From assembly GCA_002352205.1 (NCBI GenBank), contig DEHZ01000010.1:124245-188244 (forward strand): a stretch of 64,000 bases of DNA, read 5' to 3'. Below, in pieces: positions 1-8,890 of this stretch. A model generated the notes under the pieces. That model worked only from the letters and a program-made list of their open reading frames with translations. It searched no databases and had not been told where the DNA came from. Origin of the DNA: Flavobacterium sp. UBA2787. Lineage in GTDB: Bacteria > Bacteroidota > Bacteroidia > Flavobacteriales > Flavobacteriaceae. Each line of letters opens with the position of its first letter. The first letter of the stretch is position 1. The position numbers and the translations under genes are program-made.

Positions 1-162
1 GTTTTCAGCCTCTACTTTTGCATCTTTTAGGATGGAAGCGGCTTCTTTTTTTGCATTTTTTATAAGATTGGAAACATTGCTCTTTTCAATGACTTTTGCG
101 ATAGCAAAACCCGCTGCAAGACCAACAATTCCGGCGATAATAAGTAGTAATGTACTGTCCAT
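1..162 (-). CDS. rny: Ribonuclease Y, N-terminal part (runs off window)
   Basis: Only the first 54 codons are present; the rest lies to the left of the window. Translation starts [20 protein letters not shown], a single hydrophobic membrane anchor, followed by a charged Ala/Lys/Glu-rich stretch ([20 protein letters not shown]) that begins the long coiled coil typical of RNase Y. RNase Y is a membrane-anchored endoribonuclease that initiates mRNA decay; its KH and HD domains would lie outside the window. The placement after zapA and a 6S-like RNA on the same strand agrees with the usual flavobacterial order. The identification rests on the N-terminus and context only. Confidence 0.85.
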   Translation of the reverse strand, partial: MDSTLLLIIAGIVGLAAGFAIAKVIEKSNVSNLIKNAKKEAASILKDAKVEAEN

Positions 163-183
163 TTGTTTAGGTAAGGTTTATAT

Positions 184-350
184 ATAAAAAAAGCCTACAT
201 TAGGTGATTGTATAAACTCGTTATGACAAGTTTTGAGCTAACTCACTGTTCAAGGATCCCACTACAAGGTGGGCATGCTATAGTAATGAAGATTTGCTCA
301 TTCTAAAATGTTAGTGTTGAGTTTATCAAATAGAAACTAATGTAGGCAGT
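184..350 (-). ncRNA. ssrS: 6S RNA (6S-Flavo-like)
   Basis: The gap between zapA and rny holds a long rod closed by a perfect 11-bp stem: 193-203 (GCCTACATTAG) pairs with 337-347. Read on the minus strand the 3' arm is followed directly by a T run (7 T), which fits a terminated or processed 3' end and fixes the strand. The interior has smaller helices, including CCCACCTTGTAGTGGG. Length (about 155 nt between the stem ends), rod shape and position beside zapA all match 6S RNA, which mimics an open promoter and binds RNA polymerase. I see no TAnnTTTG promoter directly upstream, so it may be processed from the zapA transcript. A covariance-model search would settle the family. Confidence 0.82.
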
Positions 351-376
351 ATCTTAATTAATGTGTAAGAACGTAT

Positions 377-670
377 TTATTTTTCCAGATAATTGGCTAA
401 TAAATCATTTATTTTTTTCAGTCTTTCTAATGATTCCTGATTATCTTCCGTTTTTTCGATTTGTTTTTGCTCTAATTGCGAGGCAAACTGCAAAGCACAC
501 ATGGCTAACACGTCTTGTTTGTCTCGCACAGCATAATTTTCTTCAAATTGCTTAATCATTACATCAATTTTTTTGGAAGCACTTCGTAGTCCTTCTTCTT
601 GTGTGGGTTCAACCGTTAACGGATAAACTCGGTCTGCAATTGATATTTTAATTTTAAGCTTTTCGTTCAT
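377..670 (-). CDS. zapA: Cell division protein ZapA
   Basis: 97 aa, the normal length for ZapA. The N-terminal part (KIKISIADRVYPLTVEPTQE) is the beta-rich head of the family, and from about residue 28 onward there is a long helix/coiled coil (AMCALQFASQLEQKQIEK) used for dimer and tetramer formation. ZapA binds FtsZ and bundles its protofilaments at the division site. It lies 6 bp downstream of a coiled-coil gene and upstream of 6S RNA and rny, all on the minus strand, so they probably form one transcription unit from the promoter at 995-1026. Confidence 0.9.
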   Translation of the reverse strand: MNEKLKIKISIADRVYPLTVEPTQEEGLRSASKKIDVMIKQFEENYAVRDKQDVLAMCALQFASQLEQKQIEKTEDNQESLERLKKINDLLANYLEK

Positions 671-676
671 GCTGTA

Positions 677-967
677 TTAATCAGATAACTGTGCAATACA
701 GTAATCAATTTCACGAATTAATGAATTTATTTTAAGCTTCGTATCTCTTTTATTTTCGTCACTGCCTAATAATGAATTGGCTATTTTGAGTGTTTCATAC
801 TTTTTCTTCAAACCTTCCATATCGGCGGCTTGTTTTTGTATAGTTGTGGTAGAATTCTTCAATTCCTGCTTTAATTCCTGAACAGTTGTCTCTAAACTTT
901 GCATTTTGCTAATCAGTTTGGAGAGCCTATTTTCAAGAGAATCAACAATTTCTACCATTTCACTCAT
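677..967 (-). CDS. Small coiled-coil protein, ZapB-like
   Basis: 96 aa, almost entirely predicted coiled coil: heptad-like hydrophobic spacing from about residue 5 to 65 (VDSLENRLSKLISKMQSLE, then VQELKQELKNS), with a short polar C-terminus. There is no signal peptide or membrane segment. It is the first gene of the zapA unit. A position just before zapA and an all-coiled-coil make-up suggest a division-associated role like ZapB, but this is inference from architecture and context rather than recognised homology. Confidence 0.7.
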   Translation of the reverse strand: MSEMVEIVDSLENRLSKLISKMQSLETTVQELKQELKNSTTTIQKQAADMEGLKKKYETLKIANSLLGSDENKRDTKLKINSLIREIDYCIAQLSD

Positions 968-994
968 AGGAGCATGTATTCATTACACGAGTTA

Positions 995-1026
995 CAAAGT
1001 TAGTATTCCTAAACGATTAACGCAAA
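995..1026 (-). promoter_or_regulatory. Bacteroidota sigma-A promoter for the zapB-like/zapA/6S/rny unit
   Basis: On the minus strand a -33 TTTG (1023-1026) is followed after 20 bp by TAACTTTG (995-1002), matching the Bacteroidota TAnnTTTG -7 element. Predicted transcription start is near 990, giving a leader of about 23 nt before the ATG at 967. Confidence 0.7.
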
Positions 1027-1156
1027 TAAAAAAAATAAATTTTGTTTTCATTTTTATTTTTGAGATAAAGTCAAGTAAATCAGTAAAATATTGATTTTTT
1101 TTGAATTTGGTTTGAATTTTGTATTACATTTTTTAAATTAGCAAAAATTCAAAGCC

Positions 1157-2857
1157 ATGAAATACATTCTTTACATTCTATTATTTGCCCCAATTGCGGT
1201 TTTTTCTCAAAATCAATATCCAAAAGAAGATTTTATTCCACCGTTGGATATTCCACTTTCACTATCGGGAACGTTTGGCGAATTGCGTTCAAATCATTTT
1301 CATTCCGGAATAGATTTTAGAACCCAACAAAAAGAAGGATTAAATGTAATAGCCGTTGCTGATGGTTACGTTTCTCGTATTAAAATATCCACTTTTGGTT
1401 ATGGAAAAGCAATTTATATTACACATCCAAATGGTTATACTTCCGTTTATGGACATTTATTGAAGACATCTTCCAAAATTGATGATTATTTAAAAAAACA
1501 ACATTATGCTTTGGAAAGTTTTGAAATTGATATTTTTCCGAAACCGGAAGATTTAGTTGTAAAACAAGGAGAAATTATCGCTTTGTCAGGAAATACTGGT
1601 GGTTCCGGCGGACCTCATTTACATTTTGAATATCGTGATTCAAAAACAGAAAAAATTATTAATCCATTCTTTTTCGGATTAGATAATAAGGTAAAAGATA
1701 CTCGAATTCCGGTTATCAATGAAATTGTTGTTTATCCGTTAAGTGAAGATGGTTTGGTAAATCAATCACAAATTCCAATACAAATTCCGATTTCTCAACA
1801 AAAAGACGGAAGTTATTTGGCTACAAAAGTTTTGGCAAAAGGTGAAATTGGTATTGGTGTAAATACATACGATCAATCGGATAATAATTATGGTAAAAAT
1901 GGCGTGTATAAAATTAGTTCGACGTTAGATGGAAAACCTTCGTTTGAAATTACATTTGATACATTTAGTTATGACGAAACCCGATACATCAATGCATATA
2001 TTGATTACAACCGTTTCAAAAAAATGAATCAGCGAGTGCAGAAATTATTCTTAGCCAAAAAATATCCGTTGAGTTTAGTTTCTTCCAATCAAAACAATGG
2101 AATTATTAAAGTTGGAAATAATCTTTCGCACAATTATAAATTGGAAATTTCCGATTATCATGGAAATAAAACAACAGTAACGATTCCGATTCAATATTCA
2201 AATTTGCCGGTAAAAATTCCTAAAAAAGAACAAAAGACAAACTATTTCGTAAAATCTTCCAACGATTATAATTTTACGAAAGATAATATTTCGGTATTTA
2301 TTCCGGAAAATACATTTTATGAAGATTTTTATTTGAATTTTGATGTAAAAGACAATGTGCTGACTTTGCAAGATGATGCAACTCCGGTTCATTCCAATTT
2401 GAATATTACGTTTCAAAATGATTCAGTTCCGGCAGAAGAAAGAGAAAAATATTTTATTGCTACAATAAAAGGAAGCAAAATAACCTATAATTCTACCAAA
2501 ATTAAAGAGAATGTTTTTATCACTTGGACTAGAAATTTAGGACAATTTCAATTGATAAAAGATTCGGTTGCTCCACAAATTAAATCAGTTAACTTTCAAG
2601 AAGGAAAGTGGTTAAGTAAGCAAAATGATCTTCAATTTACGATTTCAGATGATCTTTCCGGAATCAAATCCTATAATGGTTATTTGAACGAAAAATGGAT
2701 TTTGTTTGACTATGATTATAAAAGTAACAAGATTGTACACGATTTTTCAGATAACATCGTTATAGAAGGACGAAACGAATTAAAGATTGTGGTTGTGGAT
2801 AATGTCGGAAATTCTACTATATTTGAATCACATTTTTTTAGAAGTCAAAAACCTTAA
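1157..2857 (+). CDS. M23 family peptidoglycan metallopeptidase, exported
   Basis: 566 aa. Signal peptide MKYILYILLFAPIAVFSQ. The LytM/M23 zinc domain occupies about residues 35-175: the H49-x3-D53 ligand pair lies in HFHSGIDFRT and the H154-x-H156 pair in GGPHLHFEY, with H100 in VYGHL also conserved. The remaining ~390 residues are beta-rich and presumably one or more Ig-like modules; no known catalytic motif is visible there. M23 enzymes cut peptide crosslinks of peptidoglycan in the periplasm. All zinc ligands are present, so it should be active. It is followed after 9 bp by a TonB-dependent receptor on the same strand. Confidence 0.9.
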   Translation: MKYILYILLFAPIAVFSQNQYPKEDFIPPLDIPLSLSGTFGELRSNHFHSGIDFRTQQKEGLNVIAVADGYVSRIKISTFGYGKAIYITHPNGYTSVYGHLLKTSSKIDDYLKKQHYALESFEIDIFPKPEDLVVKQGEIIALSGNTGGSGGPHLHFEYRDSKTEKIINPFFFGLDNKVKDTRIPVINEIVVYPLSEDGLVNQSQIPIQIPISQQKDGSYLATKVLAKGEIGIGVNTYDQSDNNYGKNGVYKISSTLDGKPSFEITFDTFSYDETRYINAYIDYNRFKKMNQRVQKLFLAKKYPLSLVSSNQNNGIIKVGNNLSHNYKLEISDYHGNKTTVTIPIQYSNLPVKIPKKEQKTNYFVKSSNDYNFTKDNISVFIPENTFYEDFYLNFDVKDNVLTLQDDATPVHSNLNITFQNDSVPAEEREKYFIATIKGSKITYNSTKIKENVFITWTRNLGQFQLIKDSVAPQIKSVNFQEGKWLSKQNDLQFTISDDLSGIKSYNGYLNEKWILFDYDYKSNKIVHDFSDNIVIEGRNELKIVVVDNVGNSTIFESHFFRSQKP

Positions 2858-2866
2858 ATTCATCTT

Positions 2867-5332
2867 TTGAAAACAAAACAATTTATAGTGGCATTGATGC
2901 TTTTTTGCATCGGATTTGCAGCAAATGCACAAACAGCCAGAATAAAAGGAATCATTTTAGATAAAAATAATAATCCGGTTGAAGGTGTAAATATCAATTA
3001 CCAAGATAAAGGAACTACCACGAATGTGAATGGTTTTTATGCCTTAACGATTCCTGCAAACCAAAAAATAACGCTTGTTTTTACGCATGTTTCTCTAAAA
3101 AAAGCTACTCTTAGATTAGAATTGAAAACCAATGAAGATTATGAATATAATTTTCAAATGAGTGATTCAGAAGATTTATTAGGTGAAGTAATTGTTACAG
3201 CCGGAAACAGAAAAAGGGTAGAAGGTATTACGACGATAGAACCAGCAGTAATAAGAACAATTCCGGGAGCAAATGCCGGAGTTGAAAATATATTAAAGTC
3301 ATTGCCAGGTGTGAATTCCAACAACGAATTAAGTACACAATATTCCGTTCGAGGTGGAAATTATGATGAAAATCTCGTGTATGTCAATGAAATAGAAATT
3401 TATCGTCCTTTTTTAATTCGTTCCGGTCAGCAGGAAGGGTTGAGTTTTACCAATACCGATATGGTGCAAAATGTTGACTTTTCTGCCGGAGGTTTTCAGG
3501 CAAAATATGGTGATAAATTATCATCTGTTTTAGATATCACCTACCGCATTCCAACTCGTTATGCCGCCGCTTTAGAAGCCAGTTTTTTAGGCGGAAGTTT
3601 AACCTTAGAAGGCGTAAGTAAAAACCAAAAATGGGCGAATATAACAGGTGTTCGCTACCGAGATAACAGTTTATTGGTGAATAGTCAAGAAACGGAATCT
3701 AACTTTCGACCAACTTTTACCGATGTGCAAACGTATTTGACCTACACACCGAATACGAAATGGCAATTTGGATTTTTAGGAAATGCTTCTCAAAACAAAT
3801 ATAATTTTGAACCGCTCACTCGTCAAACTAATTTTGGAACGATTGACGAACCAATTGCACTTCAAATTTTTTATGACGGACAAGAAAAAGATCAGTATCA
3901 AACGTTGTTTGGAGCATTAAAAACGTCTTACAATATAAATGATAACAATACTTTAAAGTTCATAGGATCAGCTTATCACACCCAAGAGCAAGAACATTTT
4001 GATATTTTTGCTGCCTATTTTTTAGGAGAAGTTGATAGCAACATCGGTTCGGAAACATTTGGCGATGTAAAATTCAATCGTGGAATCGGAACTCAATTGA
4101 ATCACGGACGAAATGATTTAGATGCATTAATTATCAATACAGAAGTAAAAGGTTTTCATAAATTAAATGAAAATACCATCGAATGGGGAGTAAAATACAC
4201 CAAAGAAGATATTCGTGATCGTTTAGTAGAATGGGAAGTGATTGATTCTGCAGGATTTTCCATCAATCCACCACGTGATTTTCCTGTAAACGACCAACCT
4301 TATAATCCGTATGTTGGTCCTTTGGTTCCTTTCCAAAGTGTTCGAGCTACGAATTTCACAACAATTGATCGTTTTTCAGGTTATGCTCAATGGAGTAGAA
4401 AATCGAATTTAGGTTCTAGTGAAGTTTGGTATAATGCCGGAGTTCGTATGCATCAATGGCAAGTTTCCGGTGATGATTTAGATGGAAAGAGTCAGATGGT
4501 TTTTAGTCCAAGAGCACAATTTGCAATTAAACCGCTATGGGTAAAAGATATGGTTTTTAGAGTTTCTGGAGGATTATATCATCAACCACCTTTCTACAGA
4601 GAACTTCGCGGATTTGACGGACAGGTTAGACCTAATGTGAAAGCCCAACAATCAATTCATTTTGTGGCTGGTAATGATTACAGTTTTAAAATGTGGGACA
4701 GACCATTTAAACTTGTGAGTGAGTTGTATTATAAAAATTTGACTGACGTAAATACCTATACATTAGACAATGTACGAATTCGCTATATTGCTGACAATGA
4801 GGCGGAAGCTTATGTATATGGTCTTGACATGCGTTTAAACGGTGAATTTGTTCCCGGAACCGAATCATGGTTTAGTTTTGGCTACTTAAAAACCGAAGAA
4901 AATTATCAAGACAAAGGCTTTATTGCTCGACCAACCGATCAACGTTTGAAGTTTGGCGTTTTGTTTCAAGATTATGTTCCGAATATTCCAAGTTTAAAAA
5001 TGTATTTGAATTTGGTTTATAACACTGGTTTACCGGGTGGTTCGCCTTCCTATGCCGATCCGTATGATTATCAATTGCGTTTGAGAGATTATCGCAGAGC
5101 AGACGTTGGTTTTCAATATGTTTTAACCGAAAAAAATGAGCTTAGACCAAACGGTCATTGGCTAAAACGTTTTAAAGATTTATCATTAGGTTTAGAGATA
5201 TTTAATTTATTTAATAATCAAAATGCTATTACAAACACTTGGGTTAGAGATGTTTATACAAAAACGCAATATGGTGTTCCAAATTATATGACTACTCGAG
5301 TTTTTAATTTGAAGTTAACAGCGAGGTTATAA
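2867..5332 (+). CDS. TonB-dependent receptor with CarboxypepD_reg-like N-terminal domain
   Basis: 821 aa. Signal peptide of about 21 residues ending ANAQ. Residues ~24-110 are a carboxypeptidase-regulatory-like beta sandwich (ARIKGIILDKNNNPVEGVNI), followed by a plug domain (about 115-230, including SVRGGNYDENLVYVNEIEI) and an outer-membrane beta barrel with alternating aromatic strands, ending in an aromatic-rich strand before KLTARL. The start is TTG at 2867: the same reading frame is closed by the stop of the upstream gene at 2855-2857 and TTG is the first usable codon with a complete signal peptide behind it. Substrate unknown. No SusD partner is present, so glycan uptake by a SusCD pair is unlikely. 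Confidence 0.9.
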   Translation: MKTKQFIVALMLFCIGFAANAQTARIKGIILDKNNNPVEGVNINYQDKGTTTNVNGFYALTIPANQKITLVFTHVSLKKATLRLELKTNEDYEYNFQMSDSEDLLGEVIVTAGNRKRVEGITTIEPAVIRTIPGANAGVENILKSLPGVNSNNELSTQYSVRGGNYDENLVYVNEIEIYRPFLIRSGQQEGLSFTNTDMVQNVDFSAGGFQAKYGDKLSSVLDITYRIPTRYAAALEASFLGGSLTLEGVSKNQKWANITGVRYRDNSLLVNSQETESNFRPTFTDVQTYLTYTPNTKWQFGFLGNASQNKYNFEPLTRQTNFGTIDEPIALQIFYDGQEKDQYQTLFGALKTSYNINDNNTLKFIGSAYHTQEQEHFDIFAAYFLGEVDSNIGSETFGDVKFNRGIGTQLNHGRNDLDALIINTEVKGFHKLNENTIEWGVKYTKEDIRDRLVEWEVIDSAGFSINPPRDFPVNDQPYNPYVGPLVPFQSVRATNFTTIDRFSGYAQWSRKSNLGSSEVWYNAGVRMHQWQVSGDDLDGKSQMVFSPRAQFAIKPLWVKDMVFRVSGGLYHQPPFYRELRGFDGQVRPNVKAQQSIHFVAGNDYSFKMWDRPFKLVSELYYKNLTDVNTYTLDNVRIRYIADNEAEAYVYGLDMRLNGEFVPGTESWFSFGYLKTEENYQDKGFIARPTDQRLKFGVLFQDYVPNIPSLKMYLNLVYNTGLPGGSPSYADPYDYQLRLRDYRRADVGFQYVLTEKNELRPNGHWLKRFKDLSLGLEIFNLFNNQNAITNTWVRDVYTKTQYGVPNYMTTRVFNLKLTARL

Positions 5333-5347
5333 TCTGATTAAATTTTA

Positions 5348-5355
5348 TATCTTTG
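5348..5355 (+). promoter_or_regulatory. TAnnTTTG -7 element upstream of lipoprotein gene
   Basis: TATCTTTG lies 20 bp before the ATG at 5375, so the lipoprotein gene may have its own promoter besides read-through from the receptor gene. No well-spaced -33 TTG is seen. Confidence 0.45.
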
Positions 5356-5374
5356 AAACATAACTCTATTTTGT

Positions 5375-6097
5375 ATGCGTTTCAATTTCAATTATAGTTT
5401 TTTGGTGGTTTTGGTTTTATTCAGTTGCAAAGAGCAAGAAGAAGAAAAGCCTAAAGTTATCTATGAAGAGTCAGCAACCAAGGTGGAAGCCAAAGTTGAT
5501 ACCACTCAAATTAGAGTAGCCGATCTTCCTGTTAATATGGAAGGTACGTCTTATTTACTTCATCCGGTGGGTGAGGTAAGGGTTTATGACACCAAATCTA
5601 AAATGAGTTATGGTTCATCAAGTACAAGTCGTGTGAGCTATGCAGTTTCGAATTATAATCGTTTTGAAATTACCGGTTTTTTAAAAAATATTTATATTCA
5701 ACATATTGATTCAGTGAATTCTAAGCCATTGACAGATAAATCGATGGTGATTCAAACGGCGACGTATTTGAATACGTTTGCTCAAAAATCAAAGAAGCAT
5801 ATTTTAGTTTATTCTATTTCGGATATGGATACCAATCGAGATGGGAAATTAGATGCTAATGATATCAGATCGCTTTATATCAGCGATATTTCAGGAGATA
5901 ATTTTACCAAAATTACACCCGATTTTCAAGAGTTAATTGATTGGAATTTAATGGAAGTAAAAAACCGTTTATACTTTAGAACGATTCAAGATTCCAATAA
6001 AAACGGAGATTTTGATAAAGATGATGCTGTTTTCTACTACTTTATAGATTTGATGGATGCAGAATGGAAATTAAACGAATACAAACCATTCAATTAA
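5375..6097 (+). CDS. Lipoprotein with an EF-hand-like loop
   Basis: 240 aa. N-terminal hydrophobic segment and lipobox ending LFSC place it in the lipoprotein class, probably in the outer membrane. After an acidic linker (KEQEEEKPKVIYEE) the body is beta-rich. It carries two Asp/Asn-rich loops of the dockerin/EF-hand type, DMDTNRDGKLDANDI near residue 150 and DSNKNGDFDKDDA near 206, which probably bind Ca2+. Function is not recognised. It follows the M23 and TonB receptor genes in the same direction, and its stop overlaps the end of the convergent DUF2971 gene by 4 bp. Confidence 0.75.
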   Translation: MRFNFNYSFLVVLVLFSCKEQEEEKPKVIYEESATKVEAKVDTTQIRVADLPVNMEGTSYLLHPVGEVRVYDTKSKMSYGSSSTSRVSYAVSNYNRFEITGFLKNIYIQHIDSVNSKPLTDKSMVIQTATYLNTFAQKSKKHILVYSISDMDTNRDGKLDANDIRSLYISDISGDNFTKITPDFQELIDWNLMEVKNRLYFRTIQDSNKNGDFDKDDAVFYYFIDLMDAEWKLNEYKPFN

Positions 6098-6795
6098 ATC
6101 AGAATATCACTTTCTAAATCTGATTTTTCAATCGTAAAATTAAATCCGAGTTGTTCCATTAATTGAATAACTAAGTTTTTATACCAGTTTTCTGATTTGG
6201 GATGAATGTAGATTCGTTCAATTAATTGATGAATATCTACATCGATTTTCACACCATCATTTACAGTAATATTATTTGGGGTTACATCCGAAATAATTCG
6301 AATTTCTCTTTCATATTGAAAACTTTTTCGTTTGAATAAGAAAGGAAAGAAAGTATCATCAAACGGAATGTATTCTTTTTTATAATCGATATAATTTACT
6401 TCACCAATAAACTGTTCAGTTTTTCTTTCGGGTTTCAAAGCTTCTTGTAAACGTTTTACTGTAGATTGAATTGCTAAACCTTCATTATTTTTGGTAAAAA
6501 TCTGCCACATGGCAAACGATTCGTATTCGTTTATATGCCAACTACTGATGACAATTTTCTCACGATGCGACTTGTAATAATCTAAAAACTTCGGATTGTT
6601 TTCGGCAATTTTTCGAATTTCTTCGTAAGTGGGTTCGCTAAAAGTTCCTTCATATTGGTCTTCAAATTTATCCGATCGCGACATGAATAATTTTTTCGAA
6701 AGCAACAGATCCAAAAATTTAGACAAATCCAAGTATTTCCATACAATCGTATCTTGATCTGCGGGAAGAATTATATTTGGATTATGAATGTACAT
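6094..6795 (-). CDS. DUF2971 domain protein
   Basis: 233 aa, soluble, with no signal peptide. The pattern is that of DUF2971: an N-terminal WKYLDLSKFLDLL segment, SRSDKFEDQYEGTFSE, then SSWHINEYESFAMWQIF (about residues 84-100) and the GLAIQST core. The molecular role of the family is unknown; members are scattered through bacterial genomes as accessory genes. It ends convergently against the lipoprotein gene, and a period-8 array lies between it and the next gene. Confidence 0.8.
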   Translation of the reverse strand: MYIHNPNIILPADQDTIVWKYLDLSKFLDLLLSKKLFMSRSDKFEDQYEGTFSEPTYEEIRKIAENNPKFLDYYKSHREKIVISSWHINEYESFAMWQIFTKNNEGLAIQSTVKRLQEALKPERKTEQFIGEVNYIDYKKEYIPFDDTFFPFLFKRKSFQYEREIRIISDVTPNNITVNDGVKIDVDIHQLIERIYIHPKSENWYKNLVIQLMEQLGFNFTIEKSDLESDILI

Positions 6796-6799
6796 TTTG

Positions 6800-6831
6800 G
6801 ATTTTTAGATTGTTTGATTTTTAGATTGATA
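6800..6831. repeat. Degenerate octamer array A
   Basis: Four consecutive 8-bp units between the DUF2971 gene and the small membrane-protein gene, each starting GAT: GATTTTTA occurs at units 1 and 3, GATTGTTT at unit 2 and GATTGATA at unit 4. It belongs to the group of period-8 spacers described in the findings. Confidence 0.7.
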
Positions 6832-6833
6832 GA

Positions 6834-7004
6834 TCATTCTTTTTCTTTAGGAAATTTTGTTGAATATTGTCCTGCAGTATAGCCAGCTAAAATTAGAATA
6901 AAACTAAATTTCCCAAGCAAATCCAATTTTTCAAAATGAATCATTGCATAAAGGAATATTCCGGCAATTACCATGAAAATAATTGTGAAAGTTGTTCTTG
7001 TCAT
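6834..7004 (-). CDS. Small membrane protein, hypothetical
   Basis: About 56 aa when started at the ATG giving MTRTTFTIIF; a start 10 codons further upstream is open but adds only a basic tail. It has two hydrophobic segments (about residues 4-21 and 30-46) separated by HFEKLDLLGKF, and ends in the charged tail STKFPKEKE. Function unknown. It lies directly downstream of the ABC exporter gene and may be cotranscribed with it. Confidence 0.6.
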   Translation of the reverse strand: MTRTTFTIIFMVIAGIFLYAMIHFEKLDLLGKFSFILILAGYTAGQYSTKFPKEKE

Positions 7005-7042
7005 TTTTTGTTTTCTATATTTTAAAACTCGCAACTTTTAAT

Positions 7043-8890
7043 CTATTCAAACGACTGCATCATTACTAATTTAGAATACATTCCGTTTTTGGCCAACAAT
7101 TCATCGTGCTTTCCTTGCTCGACTATTTCGCCTTTTTGCATTACCACAATCAAATCTGCTTTTTGAATAGTAGAAAGACGGTGAGCAATGACTACTGAAG
7201 TTCTATTCTGCATTAACTTTTCTAATTCAATCTGAACAATTTTTTCACTTTCGGTATCCAAAGCGGAGGTTCCTTCATCCAATATCATAATCGGAGGATT
7301 TTTCAAAACAGCACGAGCAATCGAAAGACGTTGTTTTTGTCCACCGGATAATTTTCCACCTGCATCACCAATGTTTGTGTTTATTCCTTGAGGTAAAGCC
7401 ATTACAAAATCATATGCATTTGCGATTTTTAAAGCGGATATGATTTCTTCGTCGGTTGCGTCATGTTTGCCTAAAAGAATATTGTTTTTGATAGTATCAT
7501 TAAACAGAATTATATCTTGAGAAACTAATCCCGTTAAATTCCGTAAAGAATTCATTGATAAGTCTTTTATGTCGATGTCGTCAATTTTAATTGAACCATC
7601 ATTCACATCATAAAAACGAGTAAGTAAATTGGCAATCGTACTTTTTCCACTTCCGGATTGACCTACCAAAGCGACGGTTTTTCCTTTTGGAATATGTAAT
7701 GAAAAGTTTTTCAGAACAATTTCATCTTCATATTTAAAGTTAATATTTTCTATACGAATACTATCATCAAAAGAGTTTTTATAAACGGCATTTGGTTTAT
7801 CAGCTATTGTATTTTCCACTTCCAATACATCAAAAACTCTTTCTGCTGCTGCCAAACCGGTTTTAACTTGATATGAAGCTTTCGAAATTGCTTTTGCAGG
7901 AGTTAAGATGTTATAGGCTAATCCCATATAAGCCAAAAATTTAGAACCTTCTAAAAGGGGAGTTCCATCAGCCAATTTATCTACTAAGACCATGTTGCCA
8001 CCATACCATAGTAAAATTGCAATGACTAAAATACCCATGAATTCACTTAAAGGTGAAGACAAATTATTTTTTTTGCCTATACTGTTGGTTAATTTATATA
8101 ATCGCTGAATAGAATCGTTAAACTTTGCTGTAAAATTTTTTTCCGCATTATAACTTTTAACAACTTTCAATCCACCTAACGTTTCTTCAACAATTGAAAT
8201 TAAATAACCATTTTCATCTTGAGCTTTTTTTGATTTTGCTTTAAGACTTTTACCTATTTTTGAAATAATAAATCCGGATATAGGAATGAAGATGAATACA
8301 AAAAGTGTTAATTTAAAACTAATAGCCACCATTGCTCCAATTGTAAAAAGAATGGTCATTGGTTCTTTAACAACTAATTCTAAAATTGAGAAGAATGAAT
8401 TTTTTACCTCATTCACATCATTTAACATTCTTGCCATTACATCTCCTTTTCTTTTTTCAGAATAGTATGAAACCGGTAAGTCAATTATTTTATCAAACAT
8501 TTTATTTCTCAAATCACGTAAAACCCCATTTTTAAGCAACAATAAATGGTTTAGAGCTAGATAGTTAAATAAATTTTTTAATAAAAATGTAGTTATAACA
8601 ATACAAACCACTAATAACAATGCATACTGAGCTCCATTTTCTTCAGTTAACTTGGTAATATAAAAGTATAAATAATCTTTTCCGAAGCTTGTAATTTCCC
8701 AAATTGAAGTAAATTTTGGTTTTACAACTACTTTTTCTGCGTCTTTGAAAAGCACATCCAACATTGGAATTAAAGCGATGAATGAAAGTGTACTAAAAAG
8801 AGCATAAAAAACATTGAAAATAATATTCCATACCACATTGGTTTTATATGGTTTTAGAAACGGAATTATTTTTTTTAAATTTTCATCCAT
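7043..8890 (-). CDS. ABC exporter, fused permease and ATPase (MsbA/lipid-drug type)
   Basis: 615 aa half-transporter. Six transmembrane helices lie in about residues 15-330. The nucleotide-binding domain has Walker A GQSGSGKST (~410), signature LSGGQ (~515), Walker B ILDE followed by GTSALD (~538) and the H-loop AHRLST (~571), so all catalytic elements are present. Such homodimers flip lipids or export drugs; MsbA-type LPS flipping is plausible but not shown by sequence. Its ATG shares one base with the stop of the upstream phosphohexomutase gene (TAATG), which indicates translational coupling. Confidence 0.88.
   Translation of the reverse strand: MDENLKKIIPFLKPYKTNVVWNIIFNVFYALFSTLSFIALIPMLDVLFKDAEKVVVKPKFTSIWEITSFGKDYLYFYITKLTEENGAQYALLLVVCIVITTFLLKNLFNYLALNHLLLLKNGVLRDLRNKMFDKIIDLPVSYYSEKRKGDVMARMLNDVNEVKNSFFSILELVVKEPMTILFTIGAMVAISFKLTLFVFIFIPISGFIISKIGKSLKAKSKKAQDENGYLISIVEETLGGLKVVKSYNAEKNFTAKFNDSIQRLYKLTNSIGKKNNLSSPLSEFMGILVIAILLWYGGNMVLVDKLADGTPLLEGSKFLAYMGLAYNILTPAKAISKASYQVKTGLAAAERVFDVLEVENTIADKPNAVYKNSFDDSIRIENINFKYEDEIVLKNFSLHIPKGKTVALVGQSGSGKSTIANLLTRFYDVNDGSIKIDDIDIKDLSMNSLRNLTGLVSQDIILFNDTIKNNILLGKHDATDEEIISALKIANAYDFVMALPQGINTNIGDAGGKLSGGQKQRLSIARAVLKNPPIMILDEGTSALDTESEKIVQIELEKLMQNRTSVVIAHRLSTIQKADLIVVMQKGEIVEQGKHDELLAKNGMYSKLVMMQSFE

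Noticed and set aside
5375..6097. Dockerin domain and cellulosome-like role of the lipoprotein
   Set aside because: The two Asp-rich loops lack the spacing and helices of a dockerin pair, and no cohesin is encoded here.
6095..6127. AAATCAGA ... TCTGATTT inverted repeat at the end of the DUF2971 gene as a terminator
   Set aside because: It lies within the C-terminal codons of the DUF2971 gene, has no adjoining T run and a long loop; coincidence cannot be excluded.
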